From Aliivibrio finisterrensis_A (GTDB lineage: Bacteria; Pseudomonadota; Gammaproteobacteria; Enterobacterales; Vibrionaceae), in NCBI RefSeq assembly GCF_004167675.1, contig NZ_SEZQ01000004.1: DNA of 64,000 nt, one strand, 5' to 3'. Every line of letters begins with the position of its first letter. The first letter of the stretch is position 1. Below are positions 8,349 to 17,120 of the stretch, one piece after another. Both the position numbers and the translations under genes were made by a program. The notes beneath the pieces are model-generated. The model saw only the letters and a list, made by a program, of their open reading frames with translations, was not told where the DNA came from and ran no database searches.

Positions 8349-9338
8349 ATGAAGAAGACGCAGTATAAACAGCAGCGATGGTTTAGGGTATTAATTCCCG
8401 TGGGATTGCTTTGGCTGGGGTTTATATCAAATGCGTTTTCTTATGATGGAAAACTCGCTCCTTATGAAAGAGTTGCCGGAATTTCTGGTAACTTATCCTC
8501 AATAGGCTCAGATACGTTAGCGAATATGATGACCTTATGGGCTGAAGATTTTCAACGTATTTATCCTAATGTAAATATTCAAATTCAAGCATCAGGATCG
8601 TCAACGGCACCGCCAGCATTAATTGAAAGTACGGCTCAGTTTGGCCCTATGAGCCGGCGGATGCGGCAAAGTGAAAAAGCCGCATTTGAACGCCAATTTG
8701 GTTACCCGCCAACTGAAATCCGAGTTGCTATTGATGCGCTCGGAATTTTTGTGCATCAAGATAACCCAATAAAAGGACTTAACTTTAGTCAGCTCGATGC
8801 TATCTTTTCGGCAACATTACGATGTGGTTCTGTAAAACCCATTAATCGTTGGCAAGATTTAGGTGTAAACAGTAGTTGGTCTAAACACCGAATTCAATTA
8901 TTTGGTCGAAATTCAGTCTCTGGTACTTATGGTTACTTTAAAAAGAACGCCTTATGTAACGGTGACTTTAAAGTGAATGTCAACGAACAACCTGGGTCGG
9001 CATCCGTAGTTCAAGGTGTTTCGGCATCATTAAATGGCATTGGTTACTCTGGTGTTGGTTATCACATGTCGGGTGTAAAGCTGTTGCCAATTACAAGGGA
9101 AGGGACGAACTATATTGAACCAAGTACTGACAATATTATTAGTGGTCAATACCCTTTAGCTCGTTTTTTATATATTTATATCAATAAGCCACCAACAGCC
9201 AAACTGCAGCCTTTAGAAACCGAATTTATTCGTTATATGTTGTCATTAGAAGGGCAGAAAAGAGTTGAGCAGGATGGCTATATCGCATTATCGGAACGTT
9301 TTGTCTTACAAGAGCTTTCTAAATTAGATCTCCATTAA
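8349..9338 (+). CDS. pstS: Periplasmic phosphate-binding protein, PstS family
   Basis: This is a 329-residue substrate-binding protein for the Pst phosphate transporter. A signal peptide with hydrophobic core LIPVGLLWLGFISNAF ends near residue 32. Phosphate-contact segments typical of PstS-like proteins are visible: GSDTLANMM near 53, SGSSTAP near 82, and GRNSVSGTYGYF near 190. It belongs to the branch found beside PhoR in vibrios rather than the E. coli PstS branch, so the symbol marks family. It starts 7 bases after phoR and has no Pho box of its own, which implies readthrough expression from the phoB promoter. A Pho box for pstC begins right after its stop codon. Confidence 0.92.
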   Translation: MKKTQYKQQRWFRVLIPVGLLWLGFISNAFSYDGKLAPYERVAGISGNLSSIGSDTLANMMTLWAEDFQRIYPNVNIQIQASGSSTAPPALIESTAQFGPMSRRMRQSEKAAFERQFGYPPTEIRVAIDALGIFVHQDNPIKGLNFSQLDAIFSATLRCGSVKPINRWQDLGVNSSWSKHRIQLFGRNSVSGTYGYFKKNALCNGDFKVNVNEQPGSASVVQGVSASLNGIGYSGVGYHMSGVKLLPITREGTNYIEPSTDNIISGQYPLARFLYIYINKPPTAKLQPLETEFIRYMLSLEGQKRVEQDGYIALSERFVLQELSKLDLH

Positions 9339-9339
9339 G

Positions 9340-9357
9340 TTGTCATTATAGTGTCAT
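9340..9357 (+). promoter_or_regulatory. Pho box upstream of pstC
   Basis: TTGTCAT at 9340-9346 and GTGTCAT at 9351-9357 are two near-consensus PhoB half-sites separated by TATA, in 11-base register. The first begins immediately after the pstS stop codon, and the pstC start is 56 bases beyond the second. It implies a separate PhoB-activated promoter for pstCAB-phoU. Confidence 0.85.
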
Positions 9358-9413
9358 TCCTATACTGAAAAATACGTAAACAATCATTTAATAAATACAG
9401 AGGTTATCTCATC

Positions 9414-11627
9414 ATGGCATACGCCAAACCTAATCAGATTATCCGAGACAGGCAACGCTATGTTGTCGATCTGATTATGCGTATTTGGGTGAAATCCAGT
9501 GGCATAGGGATCATCGCAGCTCTTATGCTTATCTGTTTTTATTTATTGGCGGTTATTGCGCCTATTTTTACTTCTGTAACGGTTGAACCTTTATCTCAAT
9601 ATTCAGCATCATATGATAATGCCACCCTTGCTATTGGCTCTGATGAACAAGGAAAAATGGCTTACCGAATTGATGATAAAGGCCGAGTTCAGTTTATAGA
9701 TCTTCTTAACAAAAAGCAGGTCAGTGAAACACAAATTATCACGAATCCCACGGCTTTTGCTGCCACCATTGAAAGCCAAGATTGGTTCGCTTTTGGGGAT
9801 GCAAAGGGCCAAGTGCAGTTTGCTCAAATTGGCTTTCAAACTAATTACAAACAAGGGCTTCGACAGCTTATTCCTTACGTTGAAAGCTTTACTCCATTTC
9901 CTCTGATTCAAATTGATGAACAAAAGAAGGAGCTTACACAAGTTGCGCTTAGCTTAACGGCAACCGAAGGGGTTGTTTTAGCACAAACCAAAGATAAGCG
10001 ATTGTTAGGGGTGGAACTTGATAGTGTGATTAACCAAATGACGGGTGAGTCCATTTGGAAAGCGATCCCGATTGAATTTGAAGGGGGGGCGCTAGATAAG
10101 ACGAAAAAATTATTATCCATGGTGATTACTCCAAATAATGATTTTTTGTATTTCTTATATCAACATGAGCTACAAGTTTGGACATTAAAAGACCATAAAG
10201 CCAATTTACGAGAGCGTATTGCATTAAAAGAATCGGCACAGAAACTGACGTTATTGTCTGGTGCCCATTCAGTGTTGGTGCAATTTGACAATGGTAGCTT
10301 ATCTCAGTGGTTTGATACGATTAAGGATGAAAAACGTCAACTAACCTTAATTCGAACCTTTAATGTAGATGCTCCAATTAAACAATTAGCACCAGAGGTT
10401 TACCGTAAAGGTGTGACTATTATTGATGCTAAAGGCAATGTATCTTTAGTTCACACGACAACAGAAAAAGCGCTGTATAGCCAGCATCTGTTTAATGAAG
10501 AAGTATTGGCGGCAACTCAACCTCCCAATGCAGAGAAGCTTATTGTATTAACCCAAAAAGGGTGGCAATGCTTTGAGGTAACCAACCCTCACCCAGAAGT
10601 GAGTGTACAGTCTGTTTTTGGCAAAATATGGTATGAAGGCTACCCAGAGCCTGCGTATATTTGGCAATCGACAGCAGCGAACGATGACTTTGAATCTAAA
10701 TTCAGTGTAATGCCGCTGGCTTTTGGAACCTTAAAAGCGGCTTTTTATGCGCTTATTTTCGCAGGCCCAATAGCCATTGGTAGTGCTATTTATACCGCTT
10801 ACTTTATGTCTTCTAATGTTCGTCGATACGTAAAACCGACGATTGAGATAATGGAAGCACTGCCGACGGTGATTATTGGTTTATTAGCGGGTATTTGGTT
10901 AGCGCCCATTGTTGAGAATAATCTCGTTGCCGTATTTAGCCTATTTGTACTCTTTCCATTAAGTATGATGATTATTGCGTTCATTTGGCACATATTACCA
11001 GCGCATATCATGCGAAAGCTTCCGCGAGGGCAGCATGCAATATTATTGATCCCGGCCTTAATAGGGGTTGGGTATCTGACTTTTCAATATGGGTATGTTA
11101 TTGAAAATTGGTTGTTTAATGGTGATTTACGTAGTTACCTTGGTGATAACGGCGTAGGTTACGACCAGCGCAATGCCTTAGTTGTAGGAATAGCCATGGG
11201 CGCTGCGATTATTCCGACAATTTATACCATCGCGGAAGACGCCATTTTCTCAGTACCAAAACACTTATCTGAAGGCTCGTTAGCATTAGGGGCAACGCAA
11301 TGGCAAACATTAACCAAAGTGGTATTGCTAACCGCGAGTCCGGGTATTTTTTCTGCGGTAATGATGGGATTAGGGCGAGCTGTTGGTGAAACCATGATCG
11401 TACTAATGGCGACCGGAAACACCCCGATTATGGATGGTAATATTTTAGAGGGAATGAGAACCCTTGCCGCAAATATTGCGATTGAAATGCCAGAATCAGA
11501 GATAGGAAGCACTCACTTTAGAATGCTTTTCTTAGCTGCATTTTTACTGTTTGTGTTTACTTTTTTTGTGAACTCTTTGGCTGAGTGGATACGCCAAGGG
11601 TTGCGTGAAAAGTACCGTAGTTTATAG
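9414..11627 (+). CDS. pstC: Phosphate ABC transporter permease, large PstC-type
   Basis: This is a 737-residue inner-membrane permease, more than twice the length of E. coli PstC (about 320). A first transmembrane helix at about 28-50 is followed by a large region at about 55-430 without hydrophobic helices. That region is rich in beta-type sequence with repeated blade-like stretches and probably faces the periplasm. The permease core begins near residue 435, with the EALPTVIIGLLAGIW segment, and carries the ABC-coupling EAA motif (EGSLALGATQWQTLTKVVLL) near 625. Adjacent pstA is similarly extended. RBS is AGAGG before the ATG. The function of the extra domain is unknown to me. Confidence 0.92.
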   Translation: MAYAKPNQIIRDRQRYVVDLIMRIWVKSSGIGIIAALMLICFYLLAVIAPIFTSVTVEPLSQYSASYDNATLAIGSDEQGKMAYRIDDKGRVQFIDLLNKKQVSETQIITNPTAFAATIESQDWFAFGDAKGQVQFAQIGFQTNYKQGLRQLIPYVESFTPFPLIQIDEQKKELTQVALSLTATEGVVLAQTKDKRLLGVELDSVINQMTGESIWKAIPIEFEGGALDKTKKLLSMVITPNNDFLYFLYQHELQVWTLKDHKANLRERIALKESAQKLTLLSGAHSVLVQFDNGSLSQWFDTIKDEKRQLTLIRTFNVDAPIKQLAPEVYRKGVTIIDAKGNVSLVHTTTEKALYSQHLFNEEVLAATQPPNAEKLIVLTQKGWQCFEVTNPHPEVSVQSVFGKIWYEGYPEPAYIWQSTAANDDFESKFSVMPLAFGTLKAAFYALIFAGPIAIGSAIYTAYFMSSNVRRYVKPTIEIMEALPTVIIGLLAGIWLAPIVENNLVAVFSLFVLFPLSMMIIAFIWHILPAHIMRKLPRGQHAILLIPALIGVGYLTFQYGYVIENWLFNGDLRSYLGDNGVGYDQRNALVVGIAMGAAIIPTIYTIAEDAIFSVPKHLSEGSLALGATQWQTLTKVVLLTASPGIFSAVMMGLGRAVGETMIVLMATGNTPIMDGNILEGMRTLAANIAIEMPESEIGSTHFRMLFLAAFLLFVFTFFVNSLAEWIRQGLREKYRSL

Positions 11628-11652
11628 GTTTGATCTGAATGAAGGTAAATAA

Positions 11653-13176
11653 ATGAAGCATTGGATTAAATCAGGTTCACCTTGGATATGGCTAACCGCA
11701 GGCTCTGTGAGCATTAGCATGATTGCCGTTCTTGGTATTTTGTTATTAATTGGTTGGAAGGGCTTATCCTATTTTTGGCCTACAGCATTGCAAGAATGGC
11801 ACACAACAGATGGACAAGTGATTGTCGGGCAGTTGTATGATGTTGAAAAGTTTCATGGGAAAAGTTCAGAGAACCAAGAGCGTTTAATTATAAAAGTTGG
11901 GAATCGAGATATTAATGGATTCGATTTTATTAATATTAATCAGGATAAGATCCAATCGGTTACCAAACCTAAAGATCTTGTTGTGGTTGATCGACTCCAA
12001 CATGGTAAATATTTTGGCACTATTATTGAGACATCGAATGGCCTTGAGCTTAACCGACAACAGGTAGAGGCATGGGTTAGAAGTGAAAAAGCGAAAATTG
12101 ATTTATTAGAACAAGAGCAATATAAGCTTTATCGTCAACTTGATGCATTACCAAGTTCTGGCTTGCCTAGTAATGAGCGTAAGCAACAAGAAAGTGCGCT
12201 TAATGAACAAGTAAAAAGAATTTCAACTCAATTAAGTTATAGTTATTTAACCTTAAAAGACAGCCAAGGAAAGAGCTATAAGTTAAGCAGTGATAATGTG
12301 GTGGATATCTGGTTTCCTAATGCGATGTCACTGCAAGAAAAAATAGGGCATTGGTTTGATGAGTTGTATGACTTTGTTTCTGATAGTCCGCGAGAAGCGA
12401 ACTCGGAAGGTGGTGTTTTCCCTGCTATTTTCGGTACTATTTTATTAGTTCTTCTTATGTCTGTTATTGTGATGCCATTAGGGGTTATTGCTGCGATTTA
12501 TCTTCATGAATATGCAAAACCTAATATGTTGACTAGATTAGTTAGAATAGCGGTGATAAACCTTGCAGGTGTGCCATCTATTGTTTATGGCGTATTTGGT
12601 TTGGGGTTTTTTGTGTATGTGGTGGGTGGAACGCTCGATCAGCTTTTTTATTCAAATGAATTACCTACACCGACGTTTGGCACCCCTGGGTTATTATGGT
12701 CAGCACTCACTTTGGCTATTTTAACGTTACCAGTAGTGATTGTTGCAACAGAAGAGGGGCTCAGCCGGATTCCAAACTCAGTGCGTCATGGCTCCTTAGC
12801 ATTAGGTGCCACTCAGTTTGAAACCTTATGGAAGATCGTTTTGCCTATGGCAAGCCCTGCTATTATGACGGGATTAATTTTAGCGGTAGCAAGAGCCGCG
12901 GGAGAGGTTGCGCCTCTTATGTTAGTTGGTGTAGTAAAACTGGCTCCTTCTTTACCCGTTGATAACATTGCGCCCTATTTACACTTAGATAGAAAGTTTA
13001 TGCACCTTGGTTATCATATTTATGATGTTGGTTTTCAGAGCCCCAATGTTGAAGCGGCAAGACCTATTGTGTATGCAACGGCTTTTTTATTAGTCACGGT
13101 TATCATTGGATTAAATTTAACGGCTATCGCGATTCGTAATAATTTACGAGAGAAATATAGAACATTGGAGTTATAA
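11653..13176 (+). CDS. pstA: Phosphate ABC transporter permease PstA, extended form
   Basis: This is a 507-residue permease partner of the preceding PstC-type protein. One transmembrane helix lies at about 13-35. A soluble, probably periplasmic, region follows at about 40-245 with a charged coiled-coil-like stretch (KAKIDLLEQEQYKLYRQ) near 150-190. The permease core then runs from about 255, including NLAGVPSIVYGVFGLGFF and the EAA loop (HGSLALGATQFETLWKIVLP) near 370. E. coli PstA is about 296 residues, so the N-terminal insert is extra. It starts 25 bases after pstC and ends 4 bases before pstB, in the same operon. Confidence 0.93.
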   Translation: MKHWIKSGSPWIWLTAGSVSISMIAVLGILLLIGWKGLSYFWPTALQEWHTTDGQVIVGQLYDVEKFHGKSSENQERLIIKVGNRDINGFDFININQDKIQSVTKPKDLVVVDRLQHGKYFGTIIETSNGLELNRQQVEAWVRSEKAKIDLLEQEQYKLYRQLDALPSSGLPSNERKQQESALNEQVKRISTQLSYSYLTLKDSQGKSYKLSSDNVVDIWFPNAMSLQEKIGHWFDELYDFVSDSPREANSEGGVFPAIFGTILLVLLMSVIVMPLGVIAAIYLHEYAKPNMLTRLVRIAVINLAGVPSIVYGVFGLGFFVYVVGGTLDQLFYSNELPTPTFGTPGLLWSALTLAILTLPVVIVATEEGLSRIPNSVRHGSLALGATQFETLWKIVLPMASPAIMTGLILAVARAAGEVAPLMLVGVVKLAPSLPVDNIAPYLHLDRKFMHLGYHIYDVGFQSPNVEAARPIVYATAFLLVTVIIGLNLTAIAIRNNLREKYRTLEL

Positions 13177-13180
13177 CTGT

Positions 13181-13999
13181 ATGTATTCATTATCACCGGA
13201 TCTCTCTTTTCTATCGCCAATAGACGTAAATAATTTATCGGATGAAAATACCGCCATAGAGATTAATAACCTCAGTTTGCATTATGGTAAAACGTCAGCG
13301 CTATCTAATATTGATATGCGCATACCTAAAGGGCAGGTTACTGCTTTTATCGGCCCGTCTGGATGTGGTAAATCCACCTTATTACGTTGCATTAATCGCA
13401 TGAACGATTTGGTTGATAATTGCAAAATTAAAGGGTCAATTAAGTTGTTTGGTGATGATATTTATCAACCCAATACTGATATCCCTTCACTGCGTCGCCG
13501 TGTAGGCATGGTATTCCAAAGGCCAAATCCGTTCCCTAAATCAATTTATGAGAATGTGGTTTACGGTTTACGTTTACAAGGGATTAAAGAAGCGCGAGTA
13601 TTAGATGAAGCGGTGGAAGATGCGTTGAAAGCTGCGGCATTATGGGATGAAGTAAAACACCGATTACATGAGAATGCCTTTGGGCTATCTGGCGGTCAGC
13701 AGCAACGTTTAGTTATCGCTAGAGCCATAGCTATTGAGCCAGAAGTATTATTACTCGATGAGCCAACGTCAGCATTGGATCCTATTTCTACTCTGACGAT
13801 TGAAGAGCTTATCTATGAGCTAAAAAGTAAATATACCGTTGTTATTGTGACGCATAATATGCAACAAGCGGCACGAGTGAGTGATTACACCGCATTTATC
13901 AATCAAGGTAAATTGGTTGAATACGGTAATGCAAATACGATTTTCACATCACCAGTACATAAGCAAACAGAAGACTACATTACAGGCCGTTATGGATAA
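13181..13999 (+). CDS. pstB: Phosphate ABC transporter ATP-binding protein PstB
   Basis: This is a 272-residue ABC ATPase that powers phosphate import through PstC/PstA. The Walker A motif GPSGCGKST is near residue 63. The signature LSGGQQQRL and Walker B VLLLDEPTSALDP are present, followed by the switch histidine in VTHNM. The family hallmark RRVGMVFQRPNPFPKSIYENV is intact. The start is 4 bases after the pstA stop; GGAG inside the end of pstA supplies the ribosome site. An N-terminal extension of about 25 residues precedes the ABC core and could be shorter if a later start were used, but no better-placed ATG is seen. Confidence 0.97.
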   Translation: MYSLSPDLSFLSPIDVNNLSDENTAIEINNLSLHYGKTSALSNIDMRIPKGQVTAFIGPSGCGKSTLLRCINRMNDLVDNCKIKGSIKLFGDDIYQPNTDIPSLRRRVGMVFQRPNPFPKSIYENVVYGLRLQGIKEARVLDEAVEDALKAAALWDEVKHRLHENAFGLSGGQQQRLVIARAIAIEPEVLLLDEPTSALDPISTLTIEELIYELKSKYTVVIVTHNMQQAARVSDYTAFINQGKLVEYGNANTIFTSPVHKQTEDYITGRYG

Positions 14000-14037
14000 C
14001 CTCCTACGATAGGTCAATAATAAAATAAGGACATACC

Positions 14038-14736
14038 ATGCAACTTGGTCGACATATTTCAGGCCAATTTAACACAGAGCTTGAAGCTATTAGAACTCAT
14101 GTATTAACCATGGGTGGGATGGTGGAGCAGCAGCTTACCTATGCATTAGAGGCATTGCATAATCACGATGCTGATTTAGCAAAACGAGTAATGCATGAAG
14201 ACCATAAAGTAAATGCTATGGAAGTTGCAATCGATGAAGCGTGCACTCGCATTATTGCTAAGCGACAGCCCACTGCCAGTGACCTGCGTTTGGTTATGGC
14301 TATAATCAAAACCATTACCGATTTAGAGCGTATTGGTGATGTCGCTTCTCAAATAGCAAAAGTATCACTAGAAAACTTCTCGAATAAACACCAGTCGTTA
14401 TTGGTTTCTCTTGAGTCTCTAGGTCGCCAATCCGTTAAAATGATGCATTCAGTGTTGGATGCTTATGCTCGAATGGATGTAAAAGCAGCCACAGAAGCGT
14501 ATAAGTTTGATGATAAAATAGACGCGGAATATGATGCTGTTATTCGTCAGTTAATGAACTATATGATGGAAGATCCAAGCTCTATTCCAAGCGTGATGAA
14601 AGTAATGTGGGCGGCTCGTGCAATTGAGCGAGTGGGAGATCGTTGCCAGAATATTTGTGAGTACATTATTTATTTTGTTAAAGGTAAAGATGTGCGCCAT
14701 ATTGGCGATCAAAATATAGATGATGTGATTAAATAA
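14038..14736 (+). CDS. phoU: PhoU phosphate signalling protein
   Basis: This is a 232-residue, all-helical protein with two PhoU repeats (three-helix bundles of about 105 residues each). The metal-binding type motifs EAID..C and MAIIKTITDLERIGDVA occur in the first half, and AARAIERVGDRCQNICEYI in the second. PhoU restrains the PhoR kinase when phosphate is plentiful by contacting the Pst transporter and PhoR. It is the last gene of the pstC-A-B-phoU operon, 38 bases after pstB with an AAGGA ribosome site. Confidence 0.97.
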   Translation: MQLGRHISGQFNTELEAIRTHVLTMGGMVEQQLTYALEALHNHDADLAKRVMHEDHKVNAMEVAIDEACTRIIAKRQPTASDLRLVMAIIKTITDLERIGDVASQIAKVSLENFSNKHQSLLVSLESLGRQSVKMMHSVLDAYARMDVKAATEAYKFDDKIDAEYDAVIRQLMNYMMEDPSSIPSVMKVMWAARAIERVGDRCQNICEYIIYFVKGKDVRHIGDQNIDDVIK

Positions 14737-14744
14737 GTTGATTG

Positions 14745-14769
14745 AGGCTTAACTCGAAATAAGCCTTTG
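14745..14769 (+). terminator. Weak terminator-like hairpin after phoU
   Basis: AGGCTTA at 14745-14751 pairs with TAAGCCT at 14760-14766, followed by a short TTGACTT stretch. The U-tract is poor, so termination here is uncertain. The remaining bases up to 14924 are AT-rich and should hold the promoter of the next gene. Confidence 0.45.
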
Positions 14770-14924
14770 ACTTAAAAATAATAATCAAACAAATAAAATT
14801 TGAGCTATGCTGTATTTATCGCAACTAACGAGTATATTATGAGCTATTGCATTCATAATGCGATTGATAATACAAAAATAGATTCATTTAATAATCATAA
14901 ATTATAGTAATAAAGGAATATATT

Positions 14925-15485
14925 ATGAAGAAGATTTTAGTTGGTACTTGCGCGGCGTTATCTATGGTTTCATCGTTCGCTATGGCGGATAGTACGCCAG
15001 TGATGTTTTCATCTCTGAATGGTTTTAATGCACCAGCGGCAAGTGAAGTAAAAGGCGTTCGTTTAGCTGCTCTTCATGGTAAAACTGGCGATGTAACTGG
15101 TGTCGATTTTGCGCTTGGTATGTCTGAGAGTGATAACCTAACAGGTGTTAACTTCCCACTGTTTATCGGTGCGAACAAAGTTAATGGCAACATGACTGGT
15201 GCATCTTTTGGTCTGTTTAACTGGCATATGGGTGATGATTTAGGTGCGAACCTAGGTTTTGTAAACATCACGAATAATGTTAAAGGTGCAAACGTATCTG
15301 CAGTGAACTATTCTGAAGGCTACACCATGGTTGATGTGGGTGTTGCTAACCTTTCAAATGATTCACACGTTCAAGTTGGTTTCTTCAACATGACATCTGA
15401 CATAAAAGGCGTTCAGGTTGGTTTGATTAACTGTGCAGAAAATGGTTTCCTACCTTGTTTCCCAATCGTAAACTTTGCGATGTAA
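14925..15485 (+). CDS. Exported repeat protein resembling the LA_2272-type surface-repeat family
   Basis: This is a 186-residue protein with a clear signal peptide (KKILVGTCAALSMVSSFAMA). The mature part is built from about 20-residue units of the form xGVxxGxxN (for example LTGVNFPLF, MTGASFGLFN, LGANLGFVNIT, KGANVSAVN, KGVQVGLIN). It ends in a motif, GVQVGLINCAENGFLPCFP, that recalls the C-terminal motif of LA_2272-type surface-repeat proteins of Leptospira and other bacteria. That family assignment is from memory. Two cysteines in the terminal motif could form a disulfide. It is probably periplasmic or outer-membrane associated. It is a single gene between phoU and a terminator. Function is unknown. 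Confidence 0.7.
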   Translation: MKKILVGTCAALSMVSSFAMADSTPVMFSSLNGFNAPAASEVKGVRLAALHGKTGDVTGVDFALGMSESDNLTGVNFPLFIGANKVNGNMTGASFGLFNWHMGDDLGANLGFVNITNNVKGANVSAVNYSEGYTMVDVGVANLSNDSHVQVGFFNMTSDIKGVQVGLINCAENGFLPCFPIVNFAM

Positions 15486-15508
15486 TTTGATACAATTCAA
15501 TATTAAAT

Positions 15509-15547
15509 AAAAATGGCGCTGTCTTATTATAAAGCAGCGCCATTTTT
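15509..15547. terminator. Bidirectional terminator between convergent surface genes
   Basis: AATGGCGCTG ending at 15521 pairs with CAGCGCCATT starting at 15535, flanked by A-rich and T-rich tracts. It serves the plus-strand repeat protein and the minus-strand barrel gene that converge here. Confidence 0.9.
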
Positions 15548-15582
15548 GTATCTGGTCATTTACATATTTGAATTGGTATCAC

Positions 15583-16077
15583 TTAAAAAGTGAATGTCAT
15601 GCCAATATTGAAGTTCGTTGATAAATCATAAGGAATATAAGTATCACTCATTGGAAAGTAGTTTAAGTCAACACCGGCTTTTAGTCCTAAATGGTCCGTT
15701 GCTTGGAAAACATAAGATGCGCCAATGCTTGAGCCTAATGCACTTTCTTTTGTAGTTTCGCCACTTTTAGTTTTCTTTCCATCATAATCGGCAAGACCGA
15801 CCTCAAGCTGCATACCATGCATTTTAGATGCGCCAAACATATGCTGAACACCAAAACGGTATGAATCTATGGTTTCGTCATACATAGAACTGCGATAAAC
15901 CGTACGTCCATAACTGATAAATGCCGCATCAAAGCCAAGTGCGTCAGTGACGCCTGCTTGAATGCCAAAGCCGCCGTAAGGGCCGATTTTAATTTCAGGA
16001 GAAAGATGGAAGTCATTAGCAAAAGTGTTTGCGCTAAATAGGGTTGCAATAGCAAGAACTAGGTGTGATTTTTTCAT
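15583..16077 (-). CDS. Small outer-membrane beta-barrel protein
   Basis: This is a 164-residue protein with a signal peptide ending near TFA-NDF (residue 20). The mature part consists of alternating amphipathic strands (IKIGPYGGFGIQAGV, FDAAFISYGRTVY, GLKAGVDLNYF). It ends in the terminal strand NIGMTFTF, whose final phenylalanine is the usual Bam-recognition signal. An eight-strand barrel of the OmpX/OmpA class is plausible. Ribosome site GAGAG lies 8 bases before the ATG, and a dyad lies 31 bases upstream. It shares the phrase SYGR with the next barrel, which hints at a distant relationship. Specific function unknown. Confidence 0.75.
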   Translation of the reverse strand: MKKSHLVLAIATLFSANTFANDFHLSPEIKIGPYGGFGIQAGVTDALGFDAAFISYGRTVYRSSMYDETIDSYRFGVQHMFGASKMHGMQLEVGLADYDGKKTKSGETTKESALGSSIGASYVFQATDHLGLKAGVDLNYFPMSDTYIPYDLSTNFNIGMTFTF

Positions 16078-16108
16078 AATGGATACTCTCTCATCATCGT
16101 TTTAAAAA

Positions 16109-16121
16109 AGCATCCGTGCTT
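16109..16121 (-). promoter_or_regulatory. 13-nt dyad upstream of the barrel gene (surface-cluster motif, copy 1)
   Basis: Plus strand AGCATCCGTGCTT. On the transcribed strand it forms a hairpin: AAAGCA, loop CGGA, TGCTTT. It starts 31 nt before the ATG at 16077. Related copies precede the lipoprotein and autotransporter genes. The GGA-bearing loop resembles a CsrA target, but a DNA operator is equally possible. A T-run follows the hairpin on the minus strand, so it could also attenuate. Confidence 0.5.
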
Positions 16122-16243
16122 TGTTTTATCTTTAATTGTTTTGATGGAGCTATAGTAAGAAATCCTTGCATACATCACTAATCACTAGTGTTTATCTCAT
16201 TCATAACCAGAGCTTATTAATGAGGAGGGGAGTTTTAGGCATA

Positions 16244-16283
16244 AAAAGTAAAAAGCCCCTGCACCAAGTTACCTATGCAGGGG
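16244..16283 (-). terminator. Terminator for the minus-strand 213-residue barrel gene
   Basis: CCCCTGCA at 16256-16263 pairs with TGCAGGGG at 16276-16283. Read on the minus strand, the stem is followed by a T-rich tract. The rest of the 16078-16395 gap holds the promoter and leader of the barrel gene that starts at 16077. Confidence 0.8.
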
Positions 16284-16395
16284 AGAGAGTTACCAAAGGG
16301 TAATTATTTATCTTGTAGCATTGATTTTATTGATATAAATAAAATAATTAGAGGGAGTGAAAGCATAATTAAGAAAGTCATAAATCCCCAACGTT

Positions 16396-17037
16396 TTAAA
16401 AGCGTAAATTGAACCCAACTTCATAACTGTTTTCTGTTCTGGTTCTATCACTAGGGCTTACTCGTGATTCACCAAAGGTGTATTTCACATAAGGCTCTAC
16501 CCATTTAGGCTTTAGGGTAAGGGTGACATCTTGGCTGTTGTAATGGCTTTTTGAGCCCGTTAATTCACGGTCATGAGTAAACGAATAGCTAAAATTACTC
16601 CATTGATTAATTGTGTAGCTAGCCCCAAGTGTATTTTTCCATTCTCTATTCGCTTTGCTATCTAACCAGTCAGAGAAAACATATTCACGCCATTCGTGAG
16701 AAGTATTAGCAAAAATCATAATGTCTTGAGTTAATGCTGTTCCGGTAAATAACCCAACATTATATATATCAATGAAATCAGCTCGTCCGTAACTTACAAA
16801 TGCTTCGGTATAAAACTGACCAAGCATGACACCATAGCCAGAGCCAATTTCTAAATAACCCGTTGAATCAATATCTGCAGTAAAACTGATTTCCTCCGTT
16901 GCTTGAAGATTTGCAGTAACCGTACCTACCCATTCATCATTATTTTGAGAAAGTTGAACGCTTAAATCTGGCTCATGGTATTTCGCTGAAGCAGATAAAG
17001 AAATAATTAGAGATAATAATAAAAGTTGGATACGCAT
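16396..17037 (-). CDS. Outer-membrane beta-barrel protein, function unknown
   Basis: This is a 213-residue exported protein. The signal peptide (RIQLLLLSLIISLSASA) ends near residue 18. The mature sequence shows regularly spaced aromatic amphipathic strands (IGSGYGVMLGQFYTEAFVSYGRADF, SNFSYSFTHDREL, WVEPYVKYTFGES) and ends with EVGFNLRF, a typical terminal strand with a final Phe. A barrel of about 10 strands is plausible. It lies downstream of the lipoprotein gene in the same direction, but a terminator hairpin separates them at about 17062-17090. No enzyme or transport motif is visible. Confidence 0.72.
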   Translation of the reverse strand: MRIQLLLLSLIISLSASAKYHEPDLSVQLSQNNDEWVGTVTANLQATEEISFTADIDSTGYLEIGSGYGVMLGQFYTEAFVSYGRADFIDIYNVGLFTGTALTQDIMIFANTSHEWREYVFSDWLDSKANREWKNTLGASYTINQWSNFSYSFTHDRELTGSKSHYNSQDVTLTLKPKWVEPYVKYTFGESRVSPSDRTRTENSYEVGFNLRF

Positions 17038-17061
17038 AATTAAGTTCTCAATAGTAATAAT

Positions 17062-17092
17062 AAAAAAGGAGTCACTGAAATAGCGACTCCTT
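17062..17092 (-). terminator. Terminator-like hairpin after the lipoprotein gene
   Basis: GGAGTC at 17068-17073 pairs with GACTCC at 17085-17090. On the minus strand the stem is followed by a run of T. It lies between the lipoprotein gene and the downstream barrel gene and would limit readthrough. Confidence 0.75.
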
Positions 17093-17120
17093 TGCTTTAT
17101 TTATCAAAATCTAGCTAATC

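Noticed and set aside
9609..9941. Minus-strand open frame of 110 codons inside pstC
   Set aside because: Same reasoning: it is the antisense of a well-supported permease, with no independent signals.
14840..14870. Palindrome GCATTCATAATGC before the repeat-protein gene as an operator
   Set aside because: It is short and AT-rich, and nothing else supports a regulatory role.
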